Positions 28,168-37,929 of a stretch of DNA of 64,000 nucleotides are shown piece by piece. Origin of the DNA: Dysgonomonas sp. PF1-14 (lineage in GTDB: Bacteria; Bacteroidota; Bacteroidia; Bacteroidales; Dysgonomonadaceae); contig NZ_JARXWN010000009.1 of assembly GCF_029892965.1 (NCBI RefSeq), positions 1 to 64,000 of the forward strand. Direction: 5' to 3'. Position 1 is the first letter of the stretch. Every line of letters begins with the position of its first letter. The position numbers were made by a program, and so were the translations under genes. Below the pieces are notes generated by a model. That model was not told the DNA's origin and searched no databases. It worked only from the letters and a program-made list of their open reading frames with translations.

Positions 28168-29493
28168 ATGTTCAAGTCGATAGAATATAAGCTCTTCCTG
28201 TACGTCTGTCTGCTCATAGCAGCAGTTGCAGCAGCGACCTATCTCTTCATCAAGGCAGAATATGTATATGCCATAAGTTCAGTTTTTGTGGTCTTGCTAT
28301 CTCTCTACAAGCTGTACAGGCACTATCTTAGGTTCAACCAGAATATACTGTTCCTGCTCAATGCGCTCGACAACGGCGATTATTCCTTCAACTTTACCGA
28401 AGACCGCTTATCGCAAAGAGAGAAAGAACTCAACCGGATGATGAACCGGATCAAGGATATACTGAGTCGTGCGCGCAAAGAGGTTATCGAAAACGAAAAG
28501 TACCTGAGCATCATTGTAGAAAGTGTATCTACAGGTATTATTATATTGAATGAAGACAATAATATAATGACTACCAACAGTGCTGTAAACCAGATACTCG
28601 GACTGCCTGTCTTTACCCACCTCAATCAACTGAACGTAATAGATAAGAACCTACCTGACACATTCCGCTCGATAGAACCGGGTAACACCGCATCGCTAAA
28701 GATAACTAACGAACGCGAAGAGAAGCAGATAAGCATACAGGCATCTAAAATAACAATGAAGAAGGGCGTGATGAAAATAATCACCCTCAGCAACATAGGT
28801 AATGAGCTGGAGGCCAAAGAGATGGAGTCATGGATACGGCTTATCCGCGTGATGACTCACGAAATAATGAACTCCATAGCCCCTATCACCTCGCTTAGCG
28901 AAACGCTACTCTTCTCCTACAAGGCAAAGCAAAATGTAACGCAAGACGAGTCTGTACAAAATACGATAGAAGCCCTCGATACGATCAATACCACAGCAAA
29001 AGGACTTATAACGTTCGTAGAATCGTACCGCAAGTTCACCGGAATACCTAAACCGCAATTGCAGGATATAGACCTGATACCATTGCTGGAAAAAACAGTA
29101 TTACTGTCGTCATACGAAATCAAGAACAAAGACATAGAAATAGAGATTCGCCCGCACGCTCCGTCTTATATGCTGAGCGCCGACGAGGCACAGATTACCC
29201 AGATACTCGTCAACCTGATAAAGAACGGTATAGAAGCTATCCATCAGGATAAAAAAGGCACAATCGTCATAAAGACAACCGAAACGGACAACCGTCTAAG
29301 TATCGACATCAGCAACAACGGTGAACCGATAGCCGACGATATAGCACCTCATATTTTCATTCCTTTCTTCACCACTAAAGAATCGGGTAATGGCATCGGA
29401 CTGAGTGTATCACGCTACATAATGAGGCTGCATGGCGGCAATCTGAAACATTATACCAAAGACGGGTGGACTGTTTTCAGTATGACATTCTGA
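28168..29493 (+). CDS. NtrY-like sensor histidine kinase
   Basis: 441 residues. Two TM helices at about 8-28 and 32-50, essentially no periplasmic domain, then a PAS-like region (about 110-215), a HisKA-like helix with His231 in MTHEIMNSIAP and an HATPase domain (NLIKNGIEAI, then GNGIGLSVSRYI). The absence of an outer sensor domain suggests it senses a membrane or cytoplasmic cue. It starts 7 bases after the regulator gene, forming a pair. The pair is convergent with the exporter operon beyond a 504-bp repeat-filled gap. Confidence 0.92.
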   Translation: MFKSIEYKLFLYVCLLIAAVAAATYLFIKAEYVYAISSVFVVLLSLYKLYRHYLRFNQNILFLLNALDNGDYSFNFTEDRLSQREKELNRMMNRIKDILSRARKEVIENEKYLSIIVESVSTGIIILNEDNNIMTTNSAVNQILGLPVFTHLNQLNVIDKNLPDTFRSIEPGNTASLKITNEREEKQISIQASKITMKKGVMKIITLSNIGNELEAKEMESWIRLIRVMTHEIMNSIAPITSLSETLLFSYKAKQNVTQDESVQNTIEALDTINTTAKGLITFVESYRKFTGIPKPQLQDIDLIPLLEKTVLLSSYEIKNKDIEIEIRPHAPSYMLSADEAQITQILVNLIKNGIEAIHQDKKGTIVIKTTETDNRLSIDISNNGEPIADDIAPHIFIPFFTTKESGNGIGLSVSRYIMRLHGGNLKHYTKDGWTVFSMTF

Positions 29494-29534
29494 TCCGGTT
29501 ATCTTTTTTAACTAAAAGCTGACAATCTTTACTA

Positions 29535-29607
29535 GTTTACTAGTTTTTAGTGTACTAGAAAAAAGGCATTTGAACTAGCAAGCTAGAAGGCTAAAAAACT
29601 AGTAAAC
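29535..29607. repeat. Inverted repeat, ACTAGT-rich
   Basis: GTTTACTAGTTTTTAG at 29535-29550 is mirrored by CTAAAAAACTAGTAAAC at 29591-29607 with a one-base bulge. It follows the kinase stop by 42 bases and could act as a weak terminator. A related palindrome lies at 52952-53026. Confidence 0.55.
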
Positions 29608-29611
29608 TCCA

Positions 29612-29905
29612 TTTTAACTAAAACCTTACAAGAGTTACAAGTTTGACTCGCCTTCGCTTCGTCGATTTTGACTCCGTCGATTTTCAATTCAATTCAATTC
29701 ATCGCCCTACGGGTAGTTACAAGTATTTAACTTTGCATCTTCGCGTCTTTGCGTGAGACAATTTTAACTAAAACCTTACAAAGCTTGCATACTTTCCTTT
29801 ATTTCTCACCTATTTGGCTCTGCCGATTTATCAATTCAAAGATCGCTTTCCAATGTTAACTATTGACTGATCACTGTTAACTGAATATATCCTATAGATA
29901 AACTT
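29612..29905. repeat. Interspersed repeat R2, copy 1
   Basis: Contains TTTTAACTAAAACCTTACAA twice (29612 and 29762), TTTGACTCGCCTTCGCTTCG, CGCCCTACGGGTAGTTAC and CTTCGCGTCTTTGCGTGAGA, ending near TATAGATAAACTT. The same blocks in the same order form the second copy at 53645-53898. No coding capacity. Both copies sit between convergent genes. Confidence 0.75.
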
Positions 29906-29923
29906 ATTCCCTGAAAATAAGAA

Positions 29924-29966
29924 GGGGAGCAAAAGAATATTCAATATGAAATTCTAATGCTTCCCC
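29924..29966 (-). terminator. Probable terminator of the exporter operon
   Basis: Read leftwards, GGGGAAGCA pairs with TGCTCCCC (one bulge) around a loop that itself folds (AGAAT/ATTCT), followed by TTCTTATTTTC. It lies about 30 bases after the last permease stop. Confidence 0.6.
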
Positions 29967-29997
29967 ACTCTCCAATCAACCTTAAAAGGAAAGTATA

Positions 29998-32340
29998 TTA
30001 TTCATTATGTATTGCATCCACAGGGTTCTGATTAGCTGCTTTCCATGTCATCCAGCTTATCGAAAGTAATGTCAGAAGCAACACCATACATCCTGCTAAG
30101 AGGAATACCCACCAGTCGAGACTGATCTTATATGCGAAATTCTCGAGCCATTTATTCATTGCATAGTAAGCTATAGGTGAAGCTATTGCCAATGCTATCG
30201 CTACATAGATCAGCGATCCGGTATTGAGGTTCAACAATATCTCACCTACAGTAGCACCATTCACTTTACGGATGGCTACTTCTTTGCGCTTTTGTCGTAC
30301 AATGTAGAGCGACATGGCAAATACTCCCATGACCATGATAATGATGGTAAGTGCTGCAAAAGCAGACATAATGGCTACTGCTTTTTGTTCTTTCTGATAA
30401 TTGTCACTGATAATATCGTCTGTAAACTTCGCACCGCCCAACATCTCTCCACCACTGTAGTTCTTATATTCGTTCTCTACCAGTTCGGCTGTTTTATACC
30501 GGTCTGCACCTGCCGATATTTTTACAATAATATTCCATGCCCTTTCATTCTCTCTAAGCATACGAATACGAAGAAGCCCTGTTTCGTGGTGCAAAGTTTT
30601 GACTTTGAAATCGCTGAGAATACCGGCAATCAGGAATTTTTCCTCACCACGTACTGATCCGAATATAGCCTCCTGCGTAGCCGGGTCTGGGCGAAGGGCA
30701 TTGTAAGCTTTACGATTTACCCAATATGTATTTTCGGTAGGTTGCACATCGGTAGGGTCGATAGTAATGCCATAAATTTTAAAAAAAGCAGAGTCTACAT
30801 ACAATTCCTGAAAGCTGAATTGTTCACCATCCCTTTCGTACGACATGTTATTGCCTCCATCGAGAGGTGTTCCGCACGTATAAGAGACCAACTCTACACC
30901 GGGTATAGAATTCAGCTTTGCTTTGAAGCCGTTCAGTTGTTCCTGATTCAGATCATTGTTAGCCATTTCCAGAATGCCTTCTTTATTGAAACCCAGATCG
31001 TAAGTCAACAAAAAATCGGACTGCTTCTGCATAAAGAAACAGCATGTCAGCAGAATTATAGAGACTGTATATTGGAAGATTATCAACACCTTAGAGTAAT
31101 TGGATTTCACCTTTCGGCTCAGTGTACCTTTCACCACTTCTATAGGATTGAATCCCGATATTACAAGTGCCGGAATCAGTCCGGATATGATAGAAATAGA
31201 CAGAATAAAGATCAAAGAGAAACCGATAAATGACGGTGTTATTTTCTGTGCCAGTTCCAGTTTTGTATTCAGGCTATTGTCGAAAAACGGCTCGGTAAGA
31301 AAAGCCAATGCAAGCCCAATAAAAAACGTAATAAAGGTTATGACAAAAGATTCGGCAAGCAGCTGCACTATCAGATCGCGACGCTCACAGCCCAGTAGTT
31401 TTTTTATAGCAGTTTCTTTTCCTCTGAATCCCGACTGGGCAACCGTAAGATTTACATAATTGAGTAAAGCTATGATAAGGATAAGAAAGACTATGCCGAT
31501 ATATACATTTATAAGGGTACCGCTATTCAGGCGCAGGTCGCCATAGCCCGATCGTTTAACATTCAGATAGACATCCTTTAGTGGTATAAGTTTCAGATCA
31601 TTGGTAAATCCGTCTCTATAGAACCAGATATCTTTTTTCAGCAAGTCTAGTATCATCGGTATTTTAGGCTGTATATCAGCACCCTCTTTTGTTAAGAGGA
31701 AAATAGAGAATCCAAAATTACCGGAGGTTTCAAGTACCCAATTTCCCCAATAATTAGTAATGGAATTATAGTTCACTACAAAGTCGGCATCGGGTAAAGT
31801 AGTATTTTGGGGAATATTCTCCATAATGCCGGTAACCGTATGTTCCAGCCCGTCGATCACCATTGTTTTTCCGACAGGACTAGTACCGGCAAATGCTTTG
31901 TTGGCAAAATCACGAGTCAGTACGACCGATTTGCGGGCTGCCAATACCTGTGAAGGGGTTCCCTCTATCAGATCGAAAGTGAACACACTGAAAAATGTGG
32001 AATCGGCAAACAAACCTGTTGCGTTAATTATGCTCTCACCCTTCTTGCCTACCGACACCGGACGCCCATGAGTGCGGACATATGATTCTACTTCGGGACA
32101 CTGATCTTTGACAAGCTGAGCTACGGTATTGCCAAAATTATATTCATCATCGTGTGTCATCAGAAATATGCGATCCCTGTTTTTCTGAAAATTGTCGTAT
32201 GATCTTTCCTGCTGTACATAGATACCCAGTATGATCACAAACATAAGTGATACTGAAAAACCAAACATGGATACAAATGTGTACAGTTTGTTTTGTAACA
32301 AAAACTTCGCGTATATTTTCAAATCTGCAAACCTCATCAT
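29998..32340 (-). CDS. MacB/FtsX-type ABC permease, large form (third of three)
   Basis: 780 residues. One N-terminal TM helix, a MacB-type periplasmic domain (about 45-270), a block of four TM helices (about 285-440), a second periplasmic domain and three C-terminal TM helices. The end AANQNPVDAIHNE is characteristic of the Bacteroidota permeases of this type. It is the last gene of the exporter operon, 108 bases after the ATPase. Such permeases work as mechanotransmission devices driving export through a TolC partner; the substrate is unknown. The ATG pair at 32340/32337 leaves a one-residue ambiguity. Confidence 0.88.
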   Translation of the reverse strand: MMRFADLKIYAKFLLQNKLYTFVSMFGFSVSLMFVIILGIYVQQERSYDNFQKNRDRIFLMTHDDEYNFGNTVAQLVKDQCPEVESYVRTHGRPVSVGKKGESIINATGLFADSTFFSVFTFDLIEGTPSQVLAARKSVVLTRDFANKAFAGTSPVGKTMVIDGLEHTVTGIMENIPQNTTLPDADFVVNYNSITNYWGNWVLETSGNFGFSIFLLTKEGADIQPKIPMILDLLKKDIWFYRDGFTNDLKLIPLKDVYLNVKRSGYGDLRLNSGTLINVYIGIVFLILIIALLNYVNLTVAQSGFRGKETAIKKLLGCERRDLIVQLLAESFVITFITFFIGLALAFLTEPFFDNSLNTKLELAQKITPSFIGFSLIFILSISIISGLIPALVISGFNPIEVVKGTLSRKVKSNYSKVLIIFQYTVSIILLTCCFFMQKQSDFLLTYDLGFNKEGILEMANNDLNQEQLNGFKAKLNSIPGVELVSYTCGTPLDGGNNMSYERDGEQFSFQELYVDSAFFKIYGITIDPTDVQPTENTYWVNRKAYNALRPDPATQEAIFGSVRGEEKFLIAGILSDFKVKTLHHETGLLRIRMLRENERAWNIIVKISAGADRYKTAELVENEYKNYSGGEMLGGAKFTDDIISDNYQKEQKAVAIMSAFAALTIIIMVMGVFAMSLYIVRQKRKEVAIRKVNGATVGEILLNLNTGSLIYVAIALAIASPIAYYAMNKWLENFAYKISLDWWVFLLAGCMVLLLTLLSISWMTWKAANQNPVDAIHNE

Positions 32341-32448
32341 TTTTTATTTTGTGTATAAAATACAAAAGGGGCAAAAAACACACTTAAAAACGCAAAGTAT
32401 ATCTTATGCGCCCTTTTGTAGAGAAAATATGGAAACTATTATAAATAA

Positions 32449-33129
32449 CTACATTCTGCTTTCGACCTCCGTTACTATCTGTCCGTCGAACAGATTTATA
32501 GTACGGTGGGCGAACGAAGCATCGTGCTGCGAGTGGGTTACCATCACGATGGTAGCACCCTCTCTGTTCAGTTCGGTGAGCAAGTCCATCACATCTTTTC
32601 CGTTCTTCGAGTCCAGATTACCGGTAGGCTCATCGGCAAGTATCAACTTCGGATTGGCTATTACGGCACGGGCTATGGCTACACGCTGCTGCTGTCCGCC
32701 CGATAGCTGATTGGGAAAATGCCCCGAGCGGTGTCCAATACTCATCCGCTTCAGTGTTTCTTCGACTCTTTGTTTTCGTTCCGATGCTTTTACTTTCAGG
32801 TAGGTAAGCGGAAGTTCTACATTCTCGAAAACGGTCATTTCCTCTATCAGGTTAAAGCTCTGGAACACAAAGCCTATATTTCCTTTTCGGGTGAGTGTGC
32901 GGTCTTTCTCTTTGAGGTTGCCCACTTCGGTTCCGTCCAGAAGGTAATTGCCCGAAGTCGGATTATCCAGCAATCCGAGTATGTTCAGCAATGTAGACTT
33001 GCCACAACCCGATGGCCCCATGATAGTGATAAATTCACCTTTGCGAACGTGCATCGATATGCTGTTCAATGCCATAGTTTCAATCTCTTCCGTACGGAAT
33101 ACCTTTCTTAAATCTTTAATCTGTATCAT
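32449..33129 (-). CDS. ABC transporter ATPase, MacB/LolD type
   Basis: 226 residues, one complete nucleotide-binding domain. Walker A GPSGCGKST at 38-46, signature LSGGQQQR, Walker B LILADEPTG and the switch histidine in MVTHSQH. The linker after the Q-loop (FQSFNLIEEMTVFENVELPL) is typical of the LolD/MacB group. It is the only ATPase in the operon and must serve all three FtsX-type permeases, presumably as a dimer. Confidence 0.93.
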   Translation of the reverse strand: MIQIKDLRKVFRTEEIETMALNSISMHVRKGEFITIMGPSGCGKSTLLNILGLLDNPTSGNYLLDGTEVGNLKEKDRTLTRKGNIGFVFQSFNLIEEMTVFENVELPLTYLKVKASERKQRVEETLKRMSIGHRSGHFPNQLSGGQQQRVAIARAVIANPKLILADEPTGNLDSKNGKDVMDLLTELNREGATIVMVTHSQHDASFAHRTINLFDGQIVTEVESRM

Positions 33130-33156
33130 AACATTTATTTTAAATTTTTTTATTTA

Positions 33157-35547
33157 TTATTCGTTTTTCAGTGAATCTACCGGATTGGCTGTTGCCGCGC
33201 GCCAGCTTTGCCAACTGACGGTAACCATCAAAATGATGAGGACTACCATCCCGCTCAGCAGGAATACCCACCAGTCTATGGAAGTTTTGTATGCAAAATT
33301 ATCGAGCCAGCGATTGATAATGTAATAAGCGACAGGCACCGCAATGACAAAGCATATAGCAAAAATCTGCATATACGTTTTGTTGAAGAGCAACAGCACC
33401 TCCTTCACAGATGAGCCTAGTACCTTACGGATACTTATTTCTTTCTGTCTGTATTCGCACTCAAAAACAACCAGACCGAATACTCCTGCAACAGACAAGA
33501 TTATAGCCAACAGGCAAAACAATGTAATAGCAAACTCCGATTCCTTCTCCCGTTTATATAAGTGATTGAACACCTCATCGTAGAATTCCACTTTTGCAGG
33601 ATAGGCCGAATCTATCTCTGCAATCGTTTTCTCTACAAAAGTTGCAATCTGTGCTATATTAGCTCCGGCTTTTATCTTTACATAAGAATACATCTGCTGA
33701 TTGTGATCATTAAAAACAAAAACCATATCATCTACCTGTCGTCTGAGTGAAGCAAACTTAATATCATCTATCACCCCCAAAACCTGTCCGTCCCCATCTT
33801 CTCGCATCCATTCCACATCAATAAAATCGCCGGGACTGATATTATATTTTTTATGTAATGTTTTATTTATCAGATATGATACCTTATAGCTGTCAGCTTT
33901 TTCTACATTTTCATCAGGCAGCTGACCTTCAAGTACTTTTATACCCATCACTTCCGGAAAATTCCACGATACGGATATAGAATAGAACCCGATATGATTA
34001 TCACCATATTTTGCTCCCCATGTACGGTAGTTGTCGCTCGCTCCAAATCGTTCCTGAGCAAAGGCGACATCAACGATATCGGGATTTTCTTTCAGTTTGT
34101 TCACATAGGTGTTTTTGTTTTTTCCGGCTAAATTCTGGTTTAGCTCTACTATGGCTACCCTTTCGGTATCATAACCAAGCGTATATTGCTGCATATATTT
34201 GTTCTGCTTGTAGATAAATGCCGAAGCTATAATCAGGACAATGGATATAAAGAACTGAATCCCTACCAGTGTACTCCTCAGCTTTTTGCCTGAAGCAGAT
34301 AATCCGAAAGAACCTTTCAGCACCAGAGCCGGAGATTGTGAAGTCATATAATATGCGGGGTGTATAGCTGCCAGAATGCCTACTGCGACAGCCACCACGC
34401 CAACAAGAATTATCAGAATCAGATTGTCGCCAAACGAAATATTATCGGAGTTGATAAGATGGCTCGATCGTGTAGTGTACAGAACGTACACTATCAAAAT
34501 AGCCATAACATAAGAGATCAGAGCTGCAATGACGCCCTCACCCAGCAATCCCATGCGTAGCGAAGCATCTGTACTGCCAAGCACTTTTCGCGTATTGATA
34601 CTCTTTATGCGCATCGGTGCCAGAGCCATATTGAAATTCATATAATTGATAGCTGCAATAAAGATTATAAGTATGCCGATACATATAAGAATAACCGGAG
34701 TGAGAGGATTCCCGCTTTTTACAACTAACCCATCCTGAAATTCGTTTCTAAAATATATCGATTCCAACGGTGTAAGCTCTGCTGATAGGTCTGTCAAATC
34801 AACCTTACTAAAATCAAAATGTTTATTGAAATTTTCTGCAACATCAGCCGCATCAACACCCTTATCAAGCATTACATAGCAAATATTATTCTGACTCTGA
34901 TAGTCATTAACAGCATAATTATCAGACATCTTCGTATATATAGCATTGTGTAACTGTGTGTTTTCAGGAAAATCTTTATATACACCGGCAATCGTAAGTG
35001 ATCCTCCCTTTTGCTTACCCCACAGCTGGCCGGTTAATAATATCTGTTTCCCTATGGCTGATTTATCTCCGAATATCCGTTTTGCCATCGATACAGGTAT
35101 AATTACATTCTCGGGAGCATTCAGGCAATCGGCCTGTCCTTCAGTCATTACGAAATTGAACATCTCCGTAATCTGAGGATAACAGGTTACAAATTCTTCC
35201 TTAAAACCTTTCTGAACCCCGTTTTCCTCTATCATAAAATAATTCACACCCAGATAAGGAACAAGGATAGTTGCGGCTTTGATATGCGGAGACGATTGTA
35301 TAAAGTCATCGATAAACCCGCGCGAATGAATTATGGCAAACTGGTCACCTACTTTAAGGTTTCCTTTATCCAGCCTGTATATCTGCGATGCATTCGGGTG
35401 GCACTTTTCGTAGCTATATTCAAAGTTTACCTTCATTATTATGATGAGAAAGGCGGCAAAGGCTACTGTAAGTCCCAGTATATTTAATACCGAAGAAGTT
35501 TTAAACTTCCTCAGAGTGTATAAGAAATTATTTAATAATGCTCTCAT
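33157..35547 (-). CDS. MacB/FtsX-type ABC permease, large form (second)
   Basis: 796 residues from ATG 35547. The frame is open to 35649 but those codons lie within the end of the upstream permease, and the N-terminal TM helix starts just after 35547. Same layout as the other two: TM helix, periplasmic domain, four TM helices, second periplasmic domain, three TM helices and the tail ATANPVDSLKNE. It starts two bases after the upstream stop and ends 27 before the ATPase. Sequence is clearly diverged from its neighbours, so it is an old paralog. Confidence 0.88.
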   Translation of the reverse strand: MRALLNNFLYTLRKFKTSSVLNILGLTVAFAAFLIIIMKVNFEYSYEKCHPNASQIYRLDKGNLKVGDQFAIIHSRGFIDDFIQSSPHIKAATILVPYLGVNYFMIEENGVQKGFKEEFVTCYPQITEMFNFVMTEGQADCLNAPENVIIPVSMAKRIFGDKSAIGKQILLTGQLWGKQKGGSLTIAGVYKDFPENTQLHNAIYTKMSDNYAVNDYQSQNNICYVMLDKGVDAADVAENFNKHFDFSKVDLTDLSAELTPLESIYFRNEFQDGLVVKSGNPLTPVILICIGILIIFIAAINYMNFNMALAPMRIKSINTRKVLGSTDASLRMGLLGEGVIAALISYVMAILIVYVLYTTRSSHLINSDNISFGDNLILIILVGVVAVAVGILAAIHPAYYMTSQSPALVLKGSFGLSASGKKLRSTLVGIQFFISIVLIIASAFIYKQNKYMQQYTLGYDTERVAIVELNQNLAGKNKNTYVNKLKENPDIVDVAFAQERFGASDNYRTWGAKYGDNHIGFYSISVSWNFPEVMGIKVLEGQLPDENVEKADSYKVSYLINKTLHKKYNISPGDFIDVEWMREDGDGQVLGVIDDIKFASLRRQVDDMVFVFNDHNQQMYSYVKIKAGANIAQIATFVEKTIAEIDSAYPAKVEFYDEVFNHLYKREKESEFAITLFCLLAIILSVAGVFGLVVFECEYRQKEISIRKVLGSSVKEVLLLFNKTYMQIFAICFVIAVPVAYYIINRWLDNFAYKTSIDWWVFLLSGMVVLIILMVTVSWQSWRAATANPVDSLKNE

Positions 35548-35549
35548 AA

Positions 35550-37907
35550 TTATTCGTTTTTCAGTGAATCTACAGGGTTCTGGTTCGCTATTTTGAGGCA
35601 GTTTATTACTACAATTAGTTCGATAAAAAGCAGGATAATCAAACCGCAAAGAGCAATCAACAATGGTGATATGGAAACCTTCTCGCTAAAATTCTCCATC
35701 CATTTGTTGCTGATAACCACTGCCGTTATACCACCAATAACAATGGCCAGCGGAGCTATATAGAGGATATCTTTTACGAATAGTTTCAGTATGTCGGCAA
35801 GGGTAGCTCCGTTTATCTTGCGCACAGCTATTTCGGATGTACGGCGTACAATCTCGTTGTTGATGTAACCGATCAACCCGATGAGAGTAATCAGTATGGT
35901 TATAATACCGCCTATAGTTATAGCATTACGGAAACGCTTCTCTCCGGAATACATCTTTACCATATTTTCGCTGTAAGGCGATAATACGACTTCACGTTCG
36001 GGCAATGCTGTTTTCAACACCTCATATGCTGCTTTTATGTTTTCGCTGTTTATTGTATTCAGCTTTACTAATAAGGTAGAGGCCGGAATTTCGGCATAAA
36101 GCAATATAGAAGGTCGCATATCCTGATTACTTATCGCCCCCAGACGGATATCGGGAAATACGCCTACAATACGACACAAGCCATGTTCCGATACATTTAC
36201 ATCCTTACCTACCACTTCGTCCCAACCGGCAAGGGCTTTCATTTTGTCTTTGAATAATTTGCTGACCAGGATGTCGTTCTTTGTACTGTTTTTATCAAAT
36301 CCTACTCCTTCGATAATCGGGATTTCCATCAACGGGAAATAGTTTTCATCAGCCCTGTACATATCGGCTATATTAAACAAGTCTTCGTTTCCGCCCGGCA
36401 AGCTAATATTATTACCCGACATACTATTAAAGGGTAAATTGCTTGCTGTGGCAACTGTTGTTACCTGTGGCAATTGGCTCAATTCATCAACCATAGCCTG
36501 CACTTTAGCTTTCGGTACGCCAAAGGCATCCATATACATCGTATTCTGATAAGTATATCCCGGATTGTCGTTGATCATTACCTGATATTGCCTGCTGACA
36601 ACGACAAGGAGCAGAAACAGGAAAGAAGCAGCCACGAACTGCACAAACAACAGGACGAGCTTCCAACCTCTACGAGACTGTGTAAAATTGCGAAAGACTG
36701 TTGCTACCGGAATCCTCGATAGTATATATGATGGTACAATAGCTGCAATAAGGAATATGAATACGCAAACAAACAACAGGAACAGAGATGAACGCAGATT
36801 GAACAGTGCACCCAATGAAGCTGATAACAGATCTGTTATCACCCCCCTGAAAAAGGATACAAGCAAAACAGCCAACAGCAGGGAGAGAAAGAAGTGAAGC
36901 AAGGTTTCGGCAAATATCAGCTTGGATACATCTTTTTCGGTTGCCCCATAGCATTTGTAAACGGCAATCTCCTTCGAGCGCCCTACCAGTGCGGTGATCA
37001 CGATAAGTATATAATTGAGTACAGCCGTAACGATCAAAGCAAAGGCTATAATAGAAAGTAACAGGATCAGCCGTTTTACGTCAGGCGAATCGCTGTGCAG
37101 CGATGTCAGGGGGAACAACAGGTATTTCATCGAAAAATTATGCTCTTTCTCGAGCCGTTCTATATCCTGATATTTTTCCTGCATCTTCCGCATTGCCGGA
37201 TACAGGCTTTCGCGCTGTACATCATGACGCAGTTTTACATAGGCTATATAACGGTCGTTTCCAATCCAGTTCTCACGCCCGTCCCTGCTAAAATTAGGCA
37301 ATGAATTTAAAGACACAATTATATCGTAACGTGCATGTGAATTTTCAGGTACATCTTCAAATACACCTCCAATCGTAATTGCTTTTCCGGGACGCGACTC
37401 CAGTTCAATCTGACGATTTACGACATTACCTCCCATCTTTTTTGCCACCGATTCAGAAACCATTGCATACAATGGGCGCGACAGGATTTCTTTGGCATTA
37501 CCTGCTATCATGGGACGAGGCAATACCTCGAAGAAACAACTGTCAGCCATAATAAAACTGGCTTTATAACGGTTTTTATCATTATCGGAAAAAACGGCAT
37601 CGTCCCAAGCCAGCCAGGTAAAGCGTGTGGCTGCTTCTATCTCCGGCATTTCTGCTTTCATACCCGGAGCAACAGCTCCACTTACCTGTCCCCATTCCTG
37701 TGGTCCCGATTCGCGGCTTTCCATAGCAGACCACACCTGACAGATACGATCGGCATCGGGATAGAAATCATCGAAGTTGCGCTCGAAACTTACCTTTGCC
37801 AGAAGAATAAGACCGACAGCCAATCCTGTACCCAGCGTTATTATCTTGATTATATTACTATTTCCCTTCTTGAAAAACGAGCGTAAGGCTAATGTCAGAT
37901 TTTTCAT
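35550..37907 (-). CDS. MacB/FtsX-type ABC permease, large form (first)
   Basis: 785 residues with the same architecture: N-terminal TM helix after a Lys-rich start, MacB-type periplasmic domain, central TM block (about 280-420), second periplasmic domain, C-terminal TM block and the tail IANQNPVDSLKNE. It lies 22 bases after the adaptor gene. Three different permeases with one ATPase suggests either mixed dimers or alternative complexes. Confidence 0.88.
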   Translation of the reverse strand: MKNLTLALRSFFKKGNSNIIKIITLGTGLAVGLILLAKVSFERNFDDFYPDADRICQVWSAMESRESGPQEWGQVSGAVAPGMKAEMPEIEAATRFTWLAWDDAVFSDNDKNRYKASFIMADSCFFEVLPRPMIAGNAKEILSRPLYAMVSESVAKKMGGNVVNRQIELESRPGKAITIGGVFEDVPENSHARYDIIVSLNSLPNFSRDGRENWIGNDRYIAYVKLRHDVQRESLYPAMRKMQEKYQDIERLEKEHNFSMKYLLFPLTSLHSDSPDVKRLILLLSIIAFALIVTAVLNYILIVITALVGRSKEIAVYKCYGATEKDVSKLIFAETLLHFFLSLLLAVLLVSFFRGVITDLLSASLGALFNLRSSLFLLFVCVFIFLIAAIVPSYILSRIPVATVFRNFTQSRRGWKLVLLFVQFVAASFLFLLLVVVSRQYQVMINDNPGYTYQNTMYMDAFGVPKAKVQAMVDELSQLPQVTTVATASNLPFNSMSGNNISLPGGNEDLFNIADMYRADENYFPLMEIPIIEGVGFDKNSTKNDILVSKLFKDKMKALAGWDEVVGKDVNVSEHGLCRIVGVFPDIRLGAISNQDMRPSILLYAEIPASTLLVKLNTINSENIKAAYEVLKTALPEREVVLSPYSENMVKMYSGEKRFRNAITIGGIITILITLIGLIGYINNEIVRRTSEIAVRKINGATLADILKLFVKDILYIAPLAIVIGGITAVVISNKWMENFSEKVSISPLLIALCGLIILLFIELIVVINCLKIANQNPVDSLKNE

Positions 37908-37929
37908 AGCGTGTGTGTTACTCTTTTCC

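Noticed and set aside
29535-29607. Invertible promoter between inverted repeats
   Set aside because: The arms are only about 16 bp with a bulge, there is no promoter between them and no recombinase gene nearby.
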